The translations under genes were made by a program, and so were the position numbers. The notes under the pieces are model-generated. The model was not told where the DNA came from. It made no database searches and worked only from the letters and a program-made list of their open reading frames with translations. A DNA stretch of 10,637 nt from Maribacter sp. (GTDB lineage Bacteria > Bacteroidota > Bacteroidia > Flavobacteriales > Flavobacteriaceae): contig QILY01000098.1 of NCBI GenBank assembly GCA_003232155.1, positions 1 to 10,637 of the forward strand. The letters run 5' to 3'. Below are positions 1 to 5,749 of this stretch, piece by piece (within the stretch, counting starts at the first letter, position 1; each line of letters opens with the position of its first letter).

Positions 1-339
1 GGTAAATCCGTTTTTAAAAGAATGCATAGTTTCTTCTAAATCGTTTATAGCTTGCTCATGGGTAAGCATGTGATATTCATTATCAATTTCAATATTAAGT
101 TTTACTCTTGATATGGCTATATTTACAGACTTTTTACCATCCCACCATTCTAACATGGCCTTTACACCAAATGCTTTCAAGCCATAATACAGCTGAACAG
201 CTTCAATAGGTGTTCCGTTTTTCTCAATCAATTTTTCCATTCTAGATTTATGCAGGTAACATAACTCAGTTCCTAAAGAATCAATGGAGTTTTTATGGTC
301 GAGATAACCGAGTTCTTTATTACATTCTAAACAATTCAT
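1..339 (-). CDS. Partial protein with CxxC...CxxH N-terminus and DUF559/Vsr-like nuclease core (3' end outside window)
   Basis: An open frame on the minus strand starts with ATG at 339-337 and runs without a stop for 113 codons to the left edge, so the C-terminus is not visible. Residues 3-30 carry a possible zinc site, C3-x2-C6 and C27-x2-H30. The middle part contains EWWDGKKSVNIAI and then LNIEIDNEYH, followed by a helical stretch with QAINDLEETMHSF. The order beta strand, IExD-x-x-x-H, helix resembles the core of DUF559/Vsr-type PD-(D/E)xK nucleases. In related sequences as I remember them, the residue before IAI is Asp; here it is Asn71, so the catalytic acid may be missing. The gene is divergent from the transporter gene, 216 bp away. 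That it is a gene is fairly sure; a nuclease role is inference from motif shape only. Confidence 0.62.
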   Translation of the reverse strand, partial: MNCLECNKELGYLDHKNSIDSLGTELCYLHKSRMEKLIEKNGTPIEAVQLYYGLKAFGVKAMLEWWDGKKSVNIAISRVKLNIEIDNEYHMLTHEQAINDLEETMHSFKNGFT

Positions 340-362
340 TAAGTAGGTTAATTTTGATTTGG

Positions 363-375
363 GGTTATTATAACC
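363..375. promoter_or_regulatory. 13-nt perfect palindrome in the divergent intergenic region
   Basis: Two 6-nt arms (ggttat and ataacc) surround a single central base, 24 nt upstream of the minus-strand start at 339. The size and position fit a small operator for the leftward gene, but nothing else supports this and chance is possible. Confidence 0.2.
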
Positions 376-421
376 ATCACTTTTTAGGATTAGTATACTT
401 CATCGATGTATGACACCCAAC

Positions 422-459
422 TTTTAGACGAACTGCATTTTTTTAGATGAACTGCATCT
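422..459. promoter_or_regulatory. Tandem 17-mer repeat, candidate operator upstream of the transporter gene
   Basis: Two copies of ttttagaYgaactgcat lie at 422-438 and 441-457, differing at one base and spaced 19 nt apart. The second copy forms an inverted repeat, agatg-aactg-catct (445-459). Two similar sites about two helical turns apart are the usual look of a dimeric regulator's operator. They lie about 100 nt before the transporter start, in the only long non-coding stretch upstream of the oxoprolinase cluster. No regulator gene is visible nearby, so the role is inference. Confidence 0.35.
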
Positions 460-555
460 GAAAATGTTAAAATTGTGGTGTAAATCATTGCTAGGTTTGT
501 GTGAATTTTTGAATCGTACCTACTATATTTACATGAATAAATGAATTGTAAATAG

Positions 556-1749
556 ATGTTCAAAAAAATAGGTCCGGGAGTATTAGTTGCTGCTGCTTTT
601 ATAGGTCCGGGTACGATTACGGCTTGCACCTTGGCTGGAGTAACGTTTGGGTATGCCTTATTATGGGCAATGTTACTCTCTATAATTGCTACTATTGTTT
701 TGCAAGGGATGTCAGCACGATTGGGCATTATTACCCAAAAGGGATTGGCAGATGTTATCAAAGAAGAATTGAAAACTCCATGGGTACGAAATACAGTGGT
801 CGGCATCATTCTTGGAGCTATAGTAATAGGTAATGCAGCTTATGAAGCTGGTAATATTGGTGGTGCGACCTTAGGTATGGAAGCTATTTTTGGCACAGAC
901 TATTTAAGTTACTACCCGTGGGTTATCGGAGTATGCGCTTTTGTTCTACTATATATAGGAAGCTATAAGGTATTGGAAAAAGTGCTGGTATCATTAGTAA
1001 TTGTAATGAGTATTTCTTTTTTGGTGACCGCAATTATAACCCGCCCAAATCTTATCGAAATTTTCAAAGGCCTTTTTGTACCAACAGTGCCAGAAGAAAG
1101 CATTTTAACGATTATTGCTTTAGTGGGCACTACTGTTGTACCCTATAATCTATTTCTTCATGCTTCTTTGGTACATGAAAAATGGAAATCGCCTAATGAC
1201 TTAAAAGCCGTAAAACGTGATACTTTTATTTCTATCGCTATTGGTGGATTGGTTTCTATGGCTATTATTATAGCGGCAACCACTATACAAGGTAAAGAAG
1301 TAAATACGGTTATGGATTTAGCACAAAGCCTAGAACCATTATATGGTAATGCTGCTAAATATTTTATGGGTATCGGTTTATTCGCCGCAGGAACTACTTC
1401 TGCTATTACGGCTCCTTTAGCTGCTGCCTATGTAGCCAATAGCTGTTTTGGATGGAAAGTAGGCTTGAAACACAGAAAGTTTAAATTAGTATGGATGATT
1501 ATACTGGCTTTGGGCGTGATTTTCATGTCTTTTGGTATAAAACCTATAGAAATTATAAAATTTGCACAAATTGCCAATGGAATTTTATTACCTCTTATCG
1601 CTATCTTTTTGGTATGGGTAGTAAATAGAACATCAGTGATGGGTAAATACAAGAATACCCTTTTACAAAATGTTTTTGGTATTATCATTATAGCCTTAAC
1701 CATTCTATTAGGAGCAAAGAGTATTTTTAAGGTAATTGGATTGTTGTAA
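556..1749 (+). CDS. Nramp-family (MntH/YcsG-like) membrane transporter lacking canonical metal motifs, linked to 5-oxoprolinase genes
   Basis: A 397-residue, very hydrophobic protein, close to the usual Nramp length (about 400 residues, around eleven membrane helices). The N-terminus IGPGVLVAAAFIGPGT aligns with the Nramp TM1 region, but the metal-binding DPGN motif reads GPGT (residues 17-20). The TM6 motif, normally MPHN, reads VPYN (195-198), followed by LFLHASLVHEKW. Thus the Asp, Asn and Met that bind Mn2+/Fe2+ in true MntH are all absent. B. subtilis has an Nramp-family protein, YcsG, beside ycsF (pxpA), and the same neighbourhood is seen here: pxpA starts 155 nt downstream on the same strand. 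I infer that it imports an organic substrate, most likely 5-oxoproline, rather than a metal, probably by coupled transport in the inner membrane. The ATG at 556 directly precedes the conserved region. Family assignment is firm; the substrate is not. Confidence 0.9.
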   Translation: MFKKIGPGVLVAAAFIGPGTITACTLAGVTFGYALLWAMLLSIIATIVLQGMSARLGIITQKGLADVIKEELKTPWVRNTVVGIILGAIVIGNAAYEAGNIGGATLGMEAIFGTDYLSYYPWVIGVCAFVLLYIGSYKVLEKVLVSLVIVMSISFLVTAIITRPNLIEIFKGLFVPTVPEESILTIIALVGTTVVPYNLFLHASLVHEKWKSPNDLKAVKRDTFISIAIGGLVSMAIIIAATTIQGKEVNTVMDLAQSLEPLYGNAAKYFMGIGLFAAGTTSAITAPLAAAYVANSCFGWKVGLKHRKFKLVWMIILALGVIFMSFGIKPIEIIKFAQIANGILLPLIAIFLVWVVNRTSVMGKYKNTLLQNVFGIIIIALTILLGAKSIFKVIGLL

Positions 1750-1760
1750 AACACAAATAC

Positions 1761-1895
1761 AAGTATTAAGTATCAAGTATCAAGTTCAAAAAAATAAAAG
1801 TTTATGAGGTTATTTGTTTATTCGTCTAGAAATATTTTACTTAAGACTTGATACTTAACACTTAACACTTAACACTTAACACTTAACACTTAACA
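1761..1895. repeat. Heptamer tandem repeats forming an imperfect inverted repeat before pxpA
   Basis: The left arm (1764-1784) has three 7-nt units, tattaag, tatcaag, tatcaag. The right arm (1839-1894) has eight 7-nt units: acttaag, acttgat and six exact acttaac. The reverse complement of 1761-1778 matches 1846-1863 at 17 of 18 positions, so the arms can pair around a 67-nt spacer. The array ends only ten bases before the pxpA start. The 11-mer acttgatactt also occurs before ilvB (10159-10169), so this is a dispersed family. Unit number can change by slippage, which would alter spacing or leader structure for pxpA. Confidence 0.8.
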
Positions 1896-1904
1896 CTGTA
1901 ACCC

Positions 1905-2654
1905 TTGAGCCCTAAACCAACATATATCGATATTAACTGCGACGTAGGCGAGGGCGTAGGTAATGAAAAAGTCCTAATGCCTTTAATTTCATCATGCAAT
2001 ATAGCCTGTGGAGGCCATGCGGGTGATATTGAATCAATGCGAAAAGTAGCCTTATTAGCGCATCAACATGAGCTTAAGGTAGGAGCACATCCTTCATACC
2101 CCGATAAAGAAAATTTCGGGCGGATTTCTATGGATATTTCTTCGGATGAATTGATACGTGGTATACGAGAACAGTTAGAAACTTTTACATCCATATTAAA
2201 AAAAGAAAATATACCCTTGCACCATATCAAGCCCCATGGCGCATTGTATAATGACATTGCTAAAGATCATATACTGGCAAAGACCTTTTTAAAATCCATA
2301 GAAAAATATAAAGAGCGGGTATTTATATATGTGCCTTACGGGTCAGCTATTGAACAAGAATCCATGGATCAAGGTTTTAAGATCATATATGAAGCCTTCG
2401 GAGATAGAAATTATAATAATGACCTTTCTTTGGTATCTAGAAATACTACCAATGCATTACTTGAAGACCCAAAAATGGTACTGCAACACATATTGCATAT
2501 AGCTAAGAAGAATCAAGTTAGGACAGTGAATGATGAATTGGTGAAAATTAAGGCTGACACCTATTGTATTCATGGTGATACCTCTTCTGCCTCACAAATA
2601 TTAATGTACCTTTCGCAAGAATTGCCTACATATAATCTTCAAATTAAAAAGTAA
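1905..2654 (+). CDS. pxpA: 5-oxoprolinase subunit A (LamB/YcsF family)
   Basis: PxpA is one of three subunits of the bacterial ATP-dependent 5-oxoprolinase (PxpABC), a cytosolic enzyme that opens 5-oxo-L-proline (pyroglutamate) to L-glutamate. The 249 residues match the family length (E. coli PxpA is about 244). Family motifs appear in order: DINCDVGEG (9-17), CNIACGGHAGD (31-41), VGAHPSYPD (59-67), HIKPHGALYND (107-117), EAFGDRNY (163-170) and CIHGDTSSA (221-229). No ATG or GTG lies in frame before the conserved INCD motif. The stop TAA at 1899-1901 is followed after one codon by TTG at 1905, so TTG is the only reasonable start. pxpB follows after two bases, so the genes are surely cotranscribed. 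The tandem heptamer array immediately upstream may influence expression. Confidence 0.95.
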   Translation: MSPKPTYIDINCDVGEGVGNEKVLMPLISSCNIACGGHAGDIESMRKVALLAHQHELKVGAHPSYPDKENFGRISMDISSDELIRGIREQLETFTSILKKENIPLHHIKPHGALYNDIAKDHILAKTFLKSIEKYKERVFIYVPYGSAIEQESMDQGFKIIYEAFGDRNYNNDLSLVSRNTTNALLEDPKMVLQHILHIAKKNQVRTVNDELVKIKADTYCIHGDTSSASQILMYLSQELPTYNLQIKK

Positions 2655-2656
2655 GT

Positions 2657-3388
2657 ATGTATCCCATTTCAATGCAATCTTTCGGTGTTCATGCGATATT
2701 GGTCGAGTGGCCCAATAAAGTAGATGAAAATATCTTAGATGATATCCTAGCCTTTATCCAAGATTTAAAAAAGAACAGACTTGATGAAAAAGAATGGGAG
2801 TTGGTGCCTTCTTATAACTCCCTCACACTTATTCAAAGAGCTAAGCCTATTGATTTTGAACCATTTTGCAAAAACCTACAAGAATGGTACAACAATAAAG
2901 GTAAAACCAAAGCTGCGCAGAAATTCCTTTGGCGATTGCCTGTGTGCTATGATTTAGATTTTGGTATTGACCTTCAAGAAGTTTCAGAAGTACTTAACAT
3001 AAGTATTTCAGAAATTATCTTGATGCATACTAGCAATATTTATACCGTATATAGTATTGGTTTTCTGCCTGGCTTTATGTATTTAGGAGGCTTGCCCAAG
3101 GCACTTGAAACCTCTAGAAAAACTACCCCTCGCTTAAAAATAGAAAAGGGGGCTGTAGGTTTGGCTGGCAAACAAACAGGCTTGTACCCACAAGAATCAC
3201 CCGGTGGGTGGAATATTATTGGTAATTGTTCTGTATCTATTTTTAATGCAAAAAACGAACCGCCATGCTTTGTGAATGTGGGTGACAAAATTCAATTCAA
3301 TTCCATTTCCCGAGCGGAATATGACCTTCATAAAATTGAAGGGGAAGTAGGAATTTACCAACTTGAAAAAATAGAGGTAGATGCTTAA
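2657..3388 (+). CDS. pxpB: 5-oxoprolinase subunit B (KipI/YbgJ family)
   Basis: PxpB works with PxpC and PxpA in ATP-dependent 5-oxoproline hydrolysis. In B. subtilis the homologue was first studied as KipI, an inhibitor of the sporulation kinase KinA. The 243 residues cover the whole family. The hallmark region is intact: HTSNIYTVYSIGFLPGFMYL (124-143), GGLP (144-147), then PR at 158-159 with GAVGLAGKQTGLYPQ (165-179) and SPGGWNIIG (181-189), the cyclophilin-like core shared by KipI-type proteins. ATG at 2657 lies two bases after the pxpA stop. The 3' end overlaps pxpC by eight bases, which suggests translational coupling and fixed subunit ratios. Nothing looks damaged. Confidence 0.95.
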   Translation: MYPISMQSFGVHAILVEWPNKVDENILDDILAFIQDLKKNRLDEKEWELVPSYNSLTLIQRAKPIDFEPFCKNLQEWYNNKGKTKAAQKFLWRLPVCYDLDFGIDLQEVSEVLNISISEIILMHTSNIYTVYSIGFLPGFMYLGGLPKALETSRKTTPRLKIEKGAVGLAGKQTGLYPQESPGGWNIIGNCSVSIFNAKNEPPCFVNVGDKIQFNSISRAEYDLHKIEGEVGIYQLEKIEVDA

Positions 3389-4220
3389 ACTATTAAAATC
3401 AGGCTTCTTTACTACACTTCAAGATCTAGGTAGGTTTGGATATCGAAATAAAGGTGTGCCGGTTTCTGGCGTTATGGATGCCGAAACGGTTTCCAAAATA
3501 AATATGCTGTTGGCTAATATTTCTAATGCTCCAGTTATGGAAATTACGATGACAGGCCCTACAGCAATATTTGAAGCAGATACTTTTATTGTTTTAGGTG
3601 GAGCAGAAATGTCGGTAACCTTAAATAATAAACCTATATATAATTACAAAGTCTATCAAGTTTACAAAGGTGATATTTTATCATACGGAAGATTGGAAAA
3701 AGGCTTCCGTAATTACCTTGCAATTAAAGACGGATTTTCATCAGAAAAAATATTAGGAAGTTCTTCACTATATTTTCCGCTTACCAAAAACAGTTGTTTA
3801 AAAGAAAACGACTCCATAAGATATGAAAAACACCCAGCGTTCGAACCCAAGATATCAGAGTTAAAGGTAGATTCTTTTTTGAATGAAAGGGTTCTTCATA
3901 TTCATAAGGGGCCAGAATTTCAAATATTAAATGATAAACAATTAGAGCAGTTATTTATCAAAACTTTCACTGTTGCCAAAGAGAACAACAGAATGGCATA
4001 TCAATTGCACGAAATGATTGAAGGTCATTGTTTTTCAATGTTGACATCGGCCACGATGCCAGGAACCATTCAGTTTACCCCCGCCGGAAAATTGATAATA
4101 CTAATGAAAGATGGCCAAACTACAGGCGGATACCCTCGTATATTTCAACTTTCTGATAAAGCGATAAATATATTGGCACAAAAAAAATACGGCGATAACA
4201 TTTCTTTCAAATTGATTTAA
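3381..4220 (+). CDS. pxpC: 5-oxoprolinase subunit C (KipA/YbgK family)
   Basis: PxpC is the third 5-oxoprolinase subunit and belongs to the biotin-dependent carboxyltransferase-like (KipA) family, also seen as a domain of urea amidolyase. Motifs visible in order: GFFTTLQDLGRFGYRNKGVP (8-27) with SGVMD (29-33), ITMTGPTAIF (55-64), the NRMAYQL segment (203-209), PGTIQ (227-231) and KDGQTTGGYPRI (243-254). At 279 residues it is shorter than E. coli PxpC (about 310) and B. subtilis KipA (about 335), but the start and end motifs are both present, so it is probably complete. ATG at 3381 lies inside the end of pxpB. It is the last gene of the cluster; hairpins and a terminator follow within 265 nt. 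Confidence 0.95.
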   Translation: MLKLLKSGFFTTLQDLGRFGYRNKGVPVSGVMDAETVSKINMLLANISNAPVMEITMTGPTAIFEADTFIVLGGAEMSVTLNNKPIYNYKVYQVYKGDILSYGRLEKGFRNYLAIKDGFSSEKILGSSSLYFPLTKNSCLKENDSIRYEKHPAFEPKISELKVDSFLNERVLHIHKGPEFQILNDKQLEQLFIKTFTVAKENNRMAYQLHEMIEGHCFSMLTSATMPGTIQFTPAGKLIILMKDGQTTGGYPRIFQLSDKAINILAQKKYGDNISFKLI

Positions 4221-4231
4221 TCTAAAGAATT

Positions 4232-4262
4232 CCTCGAGGTTCTACGGGGTAGTTCGTTTTTC
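4232..4262. repeat. Small GC-rich hairpin, REP-like
   Basis: Arms cctcg (4232-4236) and cgggg (4245-4249) pair, with one G-T pair, around an 8-nt loop, followed by tagttcgttttt. Hairpins ending in cggggtagttc are, from memory, common between flavobacterial genes and resemble REP elements. It begins 11 nt after pxpC and could also protect or end that transcript. Family assignment is unverified. Confidence 0.3.
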
Positions 4263-4339
4263 AAAAAGTTTTTGGACATATAAATTTTTATTTTTAATAT
4301 TGGTCTGATGAAAACGAACAGGGTATACGACAAATTCCC

Positions 4340-4358
4340 CTAAATCCAACAGATTTAG
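4340..4358. other. Small perfect hairpin
   Basis: Seven-bp arms ctaaatc (4340-4346) and gatttag (4352-4358) surround a 5-nt loop. It lies between pxpC and the two larger hairpins and may form part of the same structured transcript. Confidence 0.3.
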
Positions 4359-4374
4359 AAAGTTCAGCCCTGGA

Positions 4375-4435
4375 ATCGTTCCCGCCCTAGCCCTCACCGA
4401 AAGGGAGGTTTAGGGCGGGAACGATATAGTTTTTT
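4375..4435 (+). terminator. Long GC-rich hairpin with T-run, probable terminator or structured RNA element
   Basis: The arms at 4375-4389 and 4411-4425 are exact 15-nt reverse complements (atcgttcccgcccta). The stem can continue with interruptions to an inner cc-gaaa-gg, a GNRA-type tetraloop (gaaa at 4399-4402). Six T residues (4430-4435) follow after a 4-nt gap. This is the most GC-rich stretch in the intergenic region. It probably ends the oxoprolinase transcript, although the gap before the T-run is not ideal. Confidence 0.6.
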
Positions 4436-4444
4436 ATTGACAAG

Positions 4445-4482
4445 AAAGCCTGTATCGCATAATTATGACACAGGCTTTTTTT
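4445..4482 (+). terminator. Rho-independent terminator
   Basis: A perfect 9-bp stem, aaagcctgt (4445-4453) with acaggcttt (4470-4478), encloses a 16-nt loop. It runs directly into seven T residues (4476-4482). The orientation fits plus-strand transcripts from pxpC or from a small RNA in this gap. Confidence 0.75.
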
Positions 4483-4565
4483 ATGGATTTTGAGTTAACC
4501 AAATTTTAACGCAGTAAAAGGGCAAAAGAACAAGCTAAAACGGTCAGCTTATACTAGTACAAGAC

Positions 4566-4640
4566 AACCAACCACACAAATAGCACATTTGGTTTTTGCC
4601 GACACACAAGCCAAAGCTAAAAAAACCAAAAGAGCTATTT
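4566..4640. repeat. Imperfect palindromic repeat at the left edge of the restriction island
   Basis: The arms at 4578-4597 and 4621-4640 are reverse complements at 18 of 20 positions. The left flank aaccaaccacacaa (4566-4579) recurs exactly at 7729-7742, beyond the island. The loop segment cacacaagccaaa (4603-4615) recurs at 7736-7748. The element has no coding potential. From memory it resembles intergenic repeats common around accessory genes in Bacteroidota; this was not checked. Confidence 0.7.
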
Positions 4641-4712
4641 TTTAGCCAACCCGAATGAAATTGTTGTTGAAATTGAGTGATAACTTATCTATAATTAGGA
4701 ATTAAAAATTGA

Positions 4713-4731
4713 GCAAGACTTCTTATCTTGC
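4713..4731. promoter_or_regulatory. Small inverted repeat upstream of the methyltransferase reading frame
   Basis: Six-bp arms gcaaga (4713-4718) and tcttgc (4726-4731) surround 7 nt and end 24 nt before the ATG at 4756. The position suits an operator or leader hairpin of a restriction-modification operon. No controller gene is seen and chance is possible. Confidence 0.22.
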
Positions 4732-4755
4732 ATTTCATAAATAGAGTTGGTGAAA

Positions 4756-4869
4756 ATGAAATTAAAAGAGAAAATAACAATACAGGATTTTGAAGGGAAG
4801 TCTTTCAAGGTAAGGATTGTTGAATCTCAAGGTGAGAAAAAAAGCTTCATTTACACATTACTTGCATAA
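4756..4869 (+). pseudogene. Detached 5' end of the cytosine methyltransferase gene (frameshifted)
   Basis: ATG at 4756 opens a 37-residue frame starting MKLKEKITIQDFEGKSFKVR and ending at TAA 4867-4869. The methyltransferase frame lies one base further (+1) and is open through the same stretch. If the A7 tract at 4837-4843 had six A residues, the ATG frame would run through GEKKASFTHYLHNHKNG into the methyltransferase with no interruption. I therefore read this as the original N-terminus, cut off by a one-base insertion in a homopolymer. A sequencing error at the tract would look the same, and polymerase slippage could restore some full-length product. Confidence 0.6.
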
Positions 4870-5749
4870 CCATAAAAATGGGGTCTCTCAATTCTTTAAA
4901 AAAGATGCCGTAGGATATGTAAAAGAGGTTTTAAATTGTAAGTACCCAGAAGAGAGCATAACGGATTTAGTTGCTGAAGAAGCTTTGCAATATCTCCTTT
5001 TTGACTTTAAAAACACGGTTCTTTTTCCTGCTCCCAAAAAACAGACTTTCAAATTCATTGACCTTTTTGCTGGAATTGGTGGTTTTAGACTTGCATTTCA
5101 AAATATTGGAGGAAAATGTGTTTTCACAAGTGAATGGGATAAATATTCCAAAATGACTTATCAAGCCAATTTTGGTGAAGTGCCATTTGGAGACATTACT
5201 AAACCAGAAACTAAAAGTTATATTCCTGATAATTTTGATGTTTTATGCGCTGGATTTCCTTGCCAATCTTTCTCAATAGCAGGAAAAAGAGGTGGATTTG
5301 AAGACACCAGAGGAACATTGTTTTTTGACGTTGCAGAAATCATTAAAAAGAAACAACCGAAAGCATTTTTCTTAGAAAATGTTAAAGGACTAAGAAATCA
5401 CGACAAAGGAAAAACTCTAAAAACTATTCTGAATACATTGAGGAATGATTTAGGTTATTACGTTCCCGAACCACAAATAATTAACGCCAAAGAATATGGC
5501 GTTCCACAAAATAGAGAAAGAATATTTATTGTGGGATTCAGAAAGGACTTAGGAATTAGTGAATTTGAGTATCCAAAAGGAACAAATAAAAATGTTTCGC
5601 TAAATGATATTTTGGAAAAAGAGGAAGTTTTGGTTAAGTATTATTTGGGCGTTACCCAAAAGGGTCGGGCTTTCCGCACTCACTCTTTTTTTGAAGAAAA
5701 ATCAAAAAAAGGAGTTCAAACAAATGCTTCAATCCCTAACGCAGCGTAG
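4817..5749 (+). CDS. DNA (cytosine-5) methyltransferase, HpaII-type, truncated at both ends and probably inactive
   Basis: The 310-residue frame contains the first part of a C5-cytosine methyltransferase: motif I FIDLFAGIGGF (80-90), TSEWDKY (104-110), PFGDITK (123-129), motif IV with catalytic Cys149 in GFPCQSFSIAGKRGG (146-160), motif VI ENV (187-189) and motif VIII QNRERIFIVGFR (231-242). After residue 277 the sequence no longer resembles the family and is the translation of a palindromic DNA repeat (5649-5742), ending at TAG 5747-5749. The target-recognition domain and motifs IX-X are missing, so base binding and the SAM fold should fail. The start at 4817 is TTG and unconvincing; the original ATG is probably 4756, separated by a frameshift. 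It belongs with the HpaII-like endonuclease downstream, which suggests an original CCGG specificity. Family membership is certain; loss of activity is a strong inference. Confidence 0.85.
   Translation: MLNLKVRKKASFTHYLHNHKNGVSQFFKKDAVGYVKEVLNCKYPEESITDLVAEEALQYLLFDFKNTVLFPAPKKQTFKFIDLFAGIGGFRLAFQNIGGKCVFTSEWDKYSKMTYQANFGEVPFGDITKPETKSYIPDNFDVLCAGFPCQSFSIAGKRGGFEDTRGTLFFDVAEIIKKKQPKAFFLENVKGLRNHDKGKTLKTILNTLRNDLGYYVPEPQIINAKEYGVPQNRERIFIVGFRKDLGISEFEYPKGTNKNVSLNDILEKEEVLVKYYLGVTQKGRAFRTHSFFEEKSKKGVQTNASIPNAA
5649..5742. repeat. Imperfect palindromic repeat replacing the methyltransferase 3' end
   Basis: Outer boxes gcgtta (5649-5654) and taacgc (5737-5742) are exact reverse complements. Within lies a small hairpin (ccc-aaaa-ggg, 5655-5664) and a central stem in which tttttttga (5686-5694) pairs with tcaaaaaaa (5702-5710), extended by actc/ggagt with one bulge. 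The segment with gggtcgggctttccgc resembles, from memory, a repeat widespread between accessory genes of Bacteroidota. It is read through by the methyltransferase frame but does not look like protein. Its right end touches the start of the HNH gene. Confidence 0.75.

Noticed and set aside
349..356. TAnnTTTG promoter element (taattttg)
   Set aside because: It matches the -7 consensus but has no TTG at a suitable distance upstream and lies about 200 nt from the transporter start.
524..531. tatattta as -7 element of the transporter promoter
   Set aside because: The last base deviates from TAnnTTTG, and the nearby TTTG motifs are 12 or 24 nt away, both poor spacings; too weak to list.
390..809. 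Protein gene on the minus strand over the transporter start
   Set aside because: It overlaps a clear transporter gene in antisense, and its translation resembles no family; it is a shadow frame.
556..1749. MntH manganese/iron transporter
   Set aside because: The fold is right, but the Asp and Asn of TM1 and the Met of TM6 that bind metal are absent, and the neighbours are oxoprolinase genes.
1839..1895. CRISPR array
   Set aside because: The units are 7 nt long and directly adjacent, with no unique spacers and no cas genes.
4837..4843. Programmed -1 ribosomal frameshift at the A7 tract
   Set aside because: Joining the two frames requires +1 (or -2). A -1 slip on the A tract leads to the wrong frame.
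5649..5742. Integron attC site
   Set aside because: Size and imperfect palindrome fit, but the outer boxes are ordered GTTA...TAAC. attC sites need an RYYYAAC left box and a GTTRRRY right box, and no integrase is in the window.
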